Assembly: GCA_963969345.1 (NCBI GenBank)
Contig: OZ017766.1
Coordinates: 12,671,895-12,735,894, forward strand
DNA length: 64,000 nucleotides
Direction: 5' to 3'
Source of the DNA: Turbatrix aceti
Taxonomy: Eukaryota; Nematoda; Chromadorea; Rhabditida; Panagrolaimidae
Part shown: one piece after another, positions 38,001-47,000 of the stretch
How positions within the stretch are numbered: the stretch's first letter is position 1
Layout of the letters: the number at the start of each line of letters is the position of its first letter
The notes under the pieces: generated by a model
The model's database searches: none
What the model saw: the letters and a program-made list of their open reading frames with translations, nothing else
Told to the model about the DNA's origin: nothing
Translations under genes and position numbers: made by a program

Positions 38001-41000
38001 AATCATGATTTACTTGAATCTACTTTTAGATCATTGCCGTTTTCACATCTTATTTGAATGCCGAACTGGATGCCTGACACCGACGTCGTTCTCCCCAACA
38101 ACTTCGGGTGCCCAGCAGCTTCGCATAATCAACTCCGGCCAGCAGGAGAGGCTAACAGCCCGCCACGAAAACGGGACAGAAGCCCTGCGGTTAGGCCTTC
38201 TGGAGAGATAAGAAAGTTATCAGAAGCCTCTGCAACATCTCGACATCAAGAGCAATTTTTTTTTGTGGTTCTGAATAATAATTTTGTATTGTAAAAAAAT
38301 TAATGGATTCTTGTATTATAAATAAATTGAGCTAAAAATCAGTCGATAATAAGGGGATGGGGGGGGCAAAACAATAATCAGTGCATGCATCCCCGCGGTT
38401 TCGGTGTGCATCCCCGCGGTTTCGGTGTGCATCCCCGCATTTCAGCAGGCGTGCAGCATGGGGAAATGCAGGGATGCTCGACCAAAGCGCGGGGATGCTC
38501 GACAAAAGCGCGGGGATGTGCGACAAAAGCGCAGGGATGGTTGGGGTGACTCCATCCCTGCGGTTTTGGTGTGCATCCCTGCATTTTGTCAGGCCTGTGT
38601 ACGCGATCATCCATCCTGCCAGGATCGCCATTTGTTACCGAGGAAAAGGTTGGTCGGTGGTGGGACTTGAACCCACGACTGGTCGCTATCCGGGCGCCTG
38701 CTCTAACCACTGAGCTACACCAACGCAACTCTCTTCCTCAGTTGGGGCGCTGGTATATGCACACGTAACAGTAGCAAATGTTCTAGAACAAATATACGGC
38801 AAATTTTCGTTGGAAGACGCGTACTGCTGTATGTCAAACAACAAAGAATTGGCAAAACAGATTCACAGTTTGGTGGTCAAAAATAACATCATTGATGCGG
38901 ATGGATACCTACTGTCACCATCAAAAGCTCAGATACAAGCACTCCATGTACAACTAAAAGCCATCAGTGCTTCCGAGGTACATAATCAAAGAGTAATAGC
39001 TGCACTCACAATAGCTGCAGATAAAAAATGCGAATTTGCGCTGCCGACATTCTTGCGTCCATTTGTGAAACTTCATCTACATGAATTTATCGAAAATTGC
39101 AAAAAATCCATGCTAATGGACGAGGAATACGAGTACGTTGTCGACATCGATCGTACGGATTCAGGAAAGCAAATTAAGCCAGTTGTAACAATTGTTGATA
39201 GTAATACAGGCGCGGATCTCCCGACAACACAGTGGAACGGTGGGCTCCATCAATTTCTGCAACTTAAACACGGATGCAGGCTTTCTCCCCTCAGCTTAAA
39301 GGCTGTCTTCGTATCGAATGTCGCATACCTCAAAGGATACAAAGTGATTAATGGCCTTAGTGGAACGCTGGGTTCTATTCACGAAAGCAAGACACTTATC
39401 GAATTGTACGGAGCCGATTTAATCCGAATTCCGACATTCAAACCAAAACAATTCTGTGAGCATGCTCCGGTGCTTGTAACAAATGTAACTGAATGGACCA
39501 AAAGTATCTACAATGAAATCAACGACCAAATTTTGATCGGAAGATCGTTGCTCATTATTTGCGATTCCATTGCCCAGGCAAAGCAGTTGCACAAAAATTT
39601 AATGAACACCTACAAAGAAGAAACTGATCCATCAGACTTGCAGAAAGAATGCTTTGAGAATATTGCGACGTATCTTCGAAGTTGCGATGAATTTGATTTT
39701 GAAAAGGGAAAAGAATTACAACCAGGGCACATAATTCTTGCAACTAATCTTGCCGGACGGGGCACGGATATCAAACTTAACAAAGAACTTGTAGTAAGTT
39801 CTTTACTTTTATTTGGAACCTTCTAAATATTTATAATAATTTGATTTGTAGCAAAACGGCGGACTCCACGTCATTATCGCTTTCATGCCAAAAAATGCAC
39901 GCATCGAAGAACAAGCATTTGGCCGAGCTGCGCGCGCAGGGCAACCTGGATCTGCAGAAATAATTGCGTTAATTAAGGAAAAAAACGGAGTAACGCCTTC
40001 AATATTTCAGTTTAAAATGTACCGTGACAACATTGAGGTGCAAAGGCTGACTGAACTTAAGGTGTTCTACGACTATCACACGGAGATCGAAGAACGTTGT
40101 CTCGAAAAGTTCCGCAGTCATTGTGCAGACGTTCTAAGCGAGGTGTACTCTTCCAAAGCAAACGACAATGCCAGCATTCAGCGACCAGATGAAGTAGTCT
40201 ATTTTGCACTTTTGGATAAGTGGGCTATGTGGCTCGACGAAAAAGGTCCTCTTATTAATCAGTGTGCAAAAAACAACAATGAAGACGAACGAATTCGCCA
40301 AAAAGAAGCAATCATTAATTCAGTCGATTTGTTTTTAACAATCCATGAGCTTGACTTAGAAACAGCACAAAACTCATGGCTCGACTTTCCACAATCTTTG
40401 CTCACACTCGGTCTATACTCGTTGTGCCACAAAGATTTTAGCAAAGCAGACAAGCTTTTTGATCGGGTAATTGAACAAGATTTTCAATTCGCAGCCGAGG
40501 CCTACTACTACAAAGCTTGCATTCGGATACCATCGTACAACAACCCCGAAGGCAATCACATCAATAAAAACGAAGCAGAAAAATTATTTCATTTTGTAAG
40601 TATTCTTGACTCCATAAGTTTAATATAAACGTATTTCAGGCACGAACTCTGTTTTCTTATCGTCTAGCCGATTACAAAAAAGAGAGCGCAACTGTCATGA
40701 AGTTTATAAACGGCACAAGCAAAGGCGCCATCACATCCAGTGGTTTTGAAAAACAGCACAATCTTATGGAAAAATACATCACAGGTGTTGTTAACAACAT
40801 TGATTGGATAATTGGAGCGCCTTGCACGCCAGACATGTTTGTTTGCCAGAACATTGATATTGTTAATAGCCAAAATTTGTATCACAAATTCCTATCTCAC
40901 ACCGTGATTGCACCGATGCTTTACGTCAACTACAAACCGGAATCATGGATGTTACGTAATTTACATGACGTATATGGCATGTCAAACACAGAAATCACAT

Positions 41001-44000
41001 CATCAATATATGAATTTAAACAGGATATGCTCACCTATTTTCGAGAACCTGACATTGAGGAAATAACAAAAGACAATATTCCAGATGAAAACGACAACAA
41101 TGCCTTTCGATTAGCAACTATTTCCGTTCTGCCGGATCGTATTCACCTTTCTAACCGTCAATCATTCTTCACAGAGCTCTATGAAAACGGAGTTCTCAGG
41201 AAAGTTATTCATTTGAGATACGCCGATCCAAATCATGTAACAGAAGTTGAAAACGCAATGAAGAAAACGGATGTAAAGCCAATCGAGTTGCCGCAAAAAG
41301 GACACTTCGTGACCCTGAACAACAGCGTCAAAGAAGACCGAGTGTATTACAATAGTGACGATATTGACTCTCTCCAAAATCCAGATATTCAAAACAAAAT
41401 GCTGGATGAATTCATTGGAGAAGTGTTTTTGGAATCCCTAAAGTGCTTTTTATATTTCACAAAGTTTGACGGTGTTACAGCAATTGAGCTAGCCGAATAT
41501 TTTGAAATTGATATCGCTGGAGCCGCATGGATTCTACAAACATTGCAAGACAACAGCATTTTGGAGCACGTAATGGAACAAAGAACACGATTCACAGTTC
41601 ATAACCAATTGTGGACGGACAAGGTAGAAATATACCTGAAGGATTCTGATGAAAGAATGACGAAAGTCAGACAGAAGTCACTCTTATTCAAAAATATTCT
41701 AGGCAACTACAGAATATGCGGTCAATCAAAGATCTACAGCATCTGACAGTTTCCGTTATCCAAAAGGTATGCGACATCGAAGACGATGAAACTCTGAAAA
41801 ATCTCTACGATACATTGAAAAAAGAAGGTTTAATCGAAGACTACCTTTTTGCTATCTTTCGACTGAACAATCGTCTGGATGTTTCGTGTCTACCGAAATC
41901 CATTGCCAACAGTGTCGACTTTTATCTCTCGAACAAATTTGCCTACTCATTTGCACTCGAAAGACTTTGCATTGATATTGATACATCTGACGTGAATCCT
42001 GAATCTGCTGTTTTTCATTATATTTATCTACCGGAGTACCCCTATAAGCAATACTTCAACGATCTACAGACCTGCGGATTCATCACGCCCCCTCGCATCG
42101 TGACTAGAAATTTCGAAGAGCTTGATGAAGACAGTTTTAATTACATACAAGACATTCTGGCAACAATACGGAAATACAAGACCAAACTCATCGACGAAAC
42201 ACAACATCACCTCGATTTTGTGCCTTTGGAAAAGTACATAACCAATCAAAGTATACCTATTCATACAGAGCTCAAGTATCTATCGGATCGCGGCCTCAAA
42301 ATTGTCATGGGAGTAGCTGAAGGCAATGTATCGTGGACGGCGTTTATCACAGTTGTAGGAGGAGTAAGAGATGCCGTCAAAATGGTTATCAAATCCGTCA
42401 ATACATTCTTTGGTTGGTTCGCCGGCATTGCGTCAAAGGTCGGCAACTGGATCAGTGACAACGTTATGACCCCCGTTGCCAAAGTGATTGGAAGTGGCTA
42501 CAAAGCTATTAAAACCGCCGTCATAGCCGTGACAAACACTATAGTCAACAGCCAAGCTTTTAAATTGGTAACTGATTGCGTCAAGGGTGTAGTATCAGCA
42601 GTTGTAAAAATAGCAAACGGTATTGCGTCGGTAATCAAACCCGTCACAGACGTTTTATACGAATTTGGAGAAATGACAGGCATTAATGCCGGTGTTCGAT
42701 TAATCGCCCGCGGCGCCGCGGTTATTGGAAACAAATTGAAAGACATGGCGTGTGAAGGAATTAAACGTATATACAGTGGGGTGCATAAAGATAGGACCAC
42801 CTAAAAATTGGGGATTACGGTCTTTTATTGATACGGTAGACAAAATCCGTTTTCAGAAATGAATTCAGCGGTCCAGGAAACCCTATTGGCGATGTAAACC
42901 CGGTAAAATATAGCCATTGTATGGGCGAAACGCCACAAACTTGATTTTTTGGGTGGTGCAAAAAGATAGGACCATGTTACTCAAAATTAATTTTGCAAGT
43001 AAACTATCAACCATTGAGAGTTTTAGTAATTTATACAACTATTTGGAACACAATCGATGTAAAAAATGTATATAACACATACGTCGACTTGCGCTACAAT
43101 GATATTTTTACCAATATTTGACTTGAGTACCCCCAACATCGAAAATTGCATCCTAGAAGTCAATAGATTTTTTCCATGAACGTTCTATGCACCCAAAATG
43201 TTCTAACAGGACCGTTTAACAAATCTGATGCTAAATGGGGCATCTGTTGGACTTGGATCGACCGAAACATTGATTTTTTTGACCTCAAGTTGACTAGATG
43301 TGCCCCTATTTGCATGAATTTTGGCTCCATTTCGCTGGATGGCTTGTGCCTTGCGGCGGTTTTGCGTCCAAATAAAAGAATATTATTGGTAAAAACATTG
43401 TAAAATGATTGGGGGTCTGTTCGCTGTGAACCGACGCCGGCACGGTGCGCATCACATTTATTATCTTCACCCCCTACACCGGTAACTTCGTCATCCCGGT
43501 TTTTTCAATCAAAACACTGTGCAGCAGGCTCAATAATTGTTTTTGACTCAAAATAATACATATCAGGCTAAATCTTATGATTTGGCATAAATAGTACATG
43601 GTTTGGATGATGAGATTTGAACAGGGAACCCTCCATGATTTTTGGTGAAAATAGATTCCGTTGCACTCTGTTCAACACACGTTACAAAAACCCCCAATCA
43701 TTTTACAATGTTTTTACCAATAATATTCTTTTATTTAGACGCAAAACCGCCGCAAGGCACAAGCAATCCAGCGAAATGGAGCCAAAATTCATGCAAATAG
43801 GGGCACATCTAGTCAACTTGAGGTCAAAAAAAATCAATGTTTCGGTCGATCCCAGTCCAACAGATGCACAATTTAGCATCAGATTTGTTAAACGGTCCTG
43901 TTAGAACATTTTGGGTGCATCGAACGTTCATGGAAAAAATCTATTGACTTCTAGGTAGCAATTTTCGATGTTGGGGGTACTCAAGTCAAATATTGGTAAA

Positions 44001-47000
44001 AATAATATTGTAGCGCAAGTCGACGTATGTGTTATATACATTTTTTACATCGATTGTGTTCCTAATAGTTGTATAAATTACTAAAACTCTCAATGGTTGA
44101 TAGTTTAATTGCAAAATTAATTTTGAGTAACATGGTCCTATCTTTTTGCACCACCCAAAAAATCAAGTTTGTGGCGTTTCGCCCATACAACGGCTATATT
44201 TTACCGGGTTTACATCGCCAATAGGGTTTCCTGGACCGCTGAGTTCATTTCTGAAAGCGGATTTTGTCTACCGTATCAATAAAAGACCGTAATCCCCAAT
44301 TTTAAGGTGGTCCTATCTTTATGCACCCCACTGTACAACAGTGCAAAAGAACTTATTACTGATCCACTAGGCTTCATCGCTAAAATGCCAGTCATAAACC
44401 AAGCTGTGAATATAACCATGAACATTGCAAAATACGTTTATCGCAAAATGTCTCCGCTAATCAAAGCTGCATTGGAAAGCTACGATTACTACAATGAATG
44501 CCGAGTTTATGCACGCAAGATTGCTCTTAACGAAGGATTGCAGGTCGATGAGTACACTATTCTACGATCATACATCGACGCAAGAAACTCCGCTGGAGAA
44601 GAAGACACCAGTGATAACATTTTCAAAGAAGTGAGTAGCAGCAATTACACACCAATCCCCCACTTTTTTTATAAATATCTAAAAACTAAGGGACCCGGCC
44701 ACTAACAAAGGAGACAACCTCGTAACACGAAACATTTTCAGATTTTTTTGAAAGTGATGTCTCATTGTCGGCATTTCTTGCATGTTATATTTTTCTTAGT
44801 TTTGCCATTCTGCAATCTTATTAAGCTCAATCAGACGATTCTACATCATTTTCAATTCGGGTTATAACTTGTCGGAGAAATCTGCTACATTGCGGTGAAA
44901 ATGCTTATTTTTTACCATTAATTTGATTCCGCTTTCAAAATTCTGAACAGATATGCACGTTTTCTCAATTTAGCGACCTGCCTTCTACGGTAGGGGCCCT
45001 ACCCGTAGCTCGGATTTCTCCGACAAGTTATAACCTGAGTAGAAAATGATATAGAATCGTCTGACTGAGCTTGATACAGAATGGCAAAACTAAGAAAAAC
45101 GTATGAATATGCAAGAAATGCCGACAAACATAGCTTTTGAAAAAAAACAGAAAAAGTATCGGGAGATTGTCTCCTTATGTTAGTGGGCCCTGCGGGGACA
45201 CAATTTACAACAAAAAAAATTTTCTTTTTAGAATATCCAAAAGCATTTGGAAATAACTCATGAAAAAGCCCTAACACGGTTTCGAACAGATATAGAAAAA
45301 TATATCAAGCTCGAACTCAGCGCGTACAATGTACATACTTCAAAAGACGACCTAAACACCATCAAATGGTTTGTCGAAGTTTCACCAAGCGTTTTGGCGT
45401 TTAAAAAAGAGCTCGAAGAAAAGTATACCATCGAAAGCCACAAAGCTAAAATTGTATTTGTGCATCTCACGACCGAATTTGCGAAACACAATGCTCCTTT
45501 TGAAAGCATGGAAATGCCGGACCTTGAATCCAACTTTTCATTCGATCGACTCGAAGGTATTGTGCGAAAGATTGTGATAGACTACGCCAGCCATGTTGAC
45601 ATGCAAACAGAAGATGTAAGTTATATCATACATACCAAAAAAATGAACATGCACGGCACGTAAAAATGAAAAAAAAATGTTTTTTTTTAGTTTCAAAAAA
45701 TAGAAAAAAATTATTTACAAATAAAAAAAGAAAAAATATATTCATAACAAAAGTAATCTTACAACAGAATGCATATTGTTTACAGCGAATTGACTGTGTG
45801 ACCAAGTATCCGATAAGCAGTTGTTTTGGCGTGCAAATGTAATGAAAGACCACAGCCAAACCCAAATGTAACGACGAAGTTCGGCCCGATTGATCTCGTT
45901 TTTGTTCAAAAAAAGAATAGTATTTATTATAAAAGTAAAAAAAGCGCGCCAAAAATTACGAACACCACCACTTTCTGTGAGACGCAATAAACGCCTGCCA
46001 AGTTTCGCCAAACATGCAAGTTCAGTTAAAAAAGGCATTTGTCGTTCTGTGCGCATCTCATTGCAAACTTGGGAATTATCCCATGGGATTCCCATAAGAG
46101 TCTCAGTGAACCCCATGCATGGGATACCATGGTAACGACCCAGTTCGGCCCGACTGTTCCCGTTTTGATTCAAAGAAAGAATATGTAACATTCAAAAAGT
46201 TTGAAACAACGCGCCAAAAATTTCAGACACCGTCGCTTTTTGTGTGCAACAAATCTTTACATGGACGTAGTGTTTATCCGATATCGTTTTTTTGATATCA
46301 TGATCTAATACTTAAAAAATGGATCATGATCTGATTGTCGCAAACGCGAGGCATCATGCCGATTCCCACTCGCATTTGCATATCCCTTATCTTTTCTCTT
46401 CCCTATCTCCGGACCGTCAGTCGGCCGGGTTGTCCCTTGGTATTGTACCTGAATAAACCCTGACTCTAACCCCGACTCTTGACAACCAGTGGACAACTGT
46501 CTCCACACTGATACTGATATCAAATTTCGCCACACTGCTTTAAACCCGCGTTTTGTTGTTGCTTCCGTTTTTTTTGATCGAAATATCAATATCATCATAC
46601 TTTTTTCTGAGATCATGATACTGACTGATACTAATTTTTGCTATCATGATATCATGTTGACCTTTCAAAATTCTTGCCTGACTGATACTGATCTGATATC
46701 AGTATCAGACCCTGATATCAGGCTAAACCTGATATCAGATAAACACTACATGGACGCACGTATGTATATATGTAGTAGACGCTAAAGTTGTGAAAATTCC
46801 AACAATTTTTTTCTAATGTTTGTAAATTTTTGCAGAATCAAACCAGTTCGGAATCATTTCTGTTGACAAAAGTATTAACAGATCTACTCATTGAAAAAGT
46901 ATCAAACAGCTGCCGAATAATTTACGCAACAAGTCCGACAGCTGAGTTACTAGACTTTGTGGCTCAACTACGTAACGCCGGTGAGGTTCCCGAACTTGCA

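Larger units (their letters stand above)
31848..38774. mobile_element. 6.9-kb nested composite element in gene B, bounded by 138/139-bp direct repeats, TSD GTAG
   Basis: The element is 31852-38770. Both ends are direct copies of the same unit (31852-31990 and 38633-38770), beginning TGTTAC and ending GTAACA. The outer 4-bp duplication GTAG is perfect. TG...CA termini, near-identical direct end repeats and a 4-bp TSD are the structure of an LTR element, but I see no gag or pol, and no primer-binding site complementary to a tRNA 3' end after the left repeat. Inside are an inverted partial end unit (32391-32478, resuming at 35930), a foldback element (32479-35920) with its own nested Tc1-type MITE, minisatellites, another inverted repeat (36470-37150) and exon-like fragments (37470-38220). 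It may be a TRIM-like or composite element mobilised in trans. Confidence 0.75.

Noticed and set aside
36125..38590. CRISPR array
   Set aside because: Units are short, adjacent, partly inverted and lack unique spacers of constant length. This is a minisatellite in a eukaryotic transposon.
31848..38774. The insertions in gene B being ordinary introns
   Set aside because: The GT and AG dinucleotides available at the element edges give frame changes or an immediate stop, whereas TSD-based removal gives exact frame at every site. TIRs and TSDs explain the boundaries better.
33190..43904. A 75-codon open frame repeated four times in the arms of the two 1.56-kb MITEs
   Set aside because: It is identical because the arms are recent inverted copies. 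No transposase motif, no DDE/D spacing, and the reverse strand has an equally long frame.
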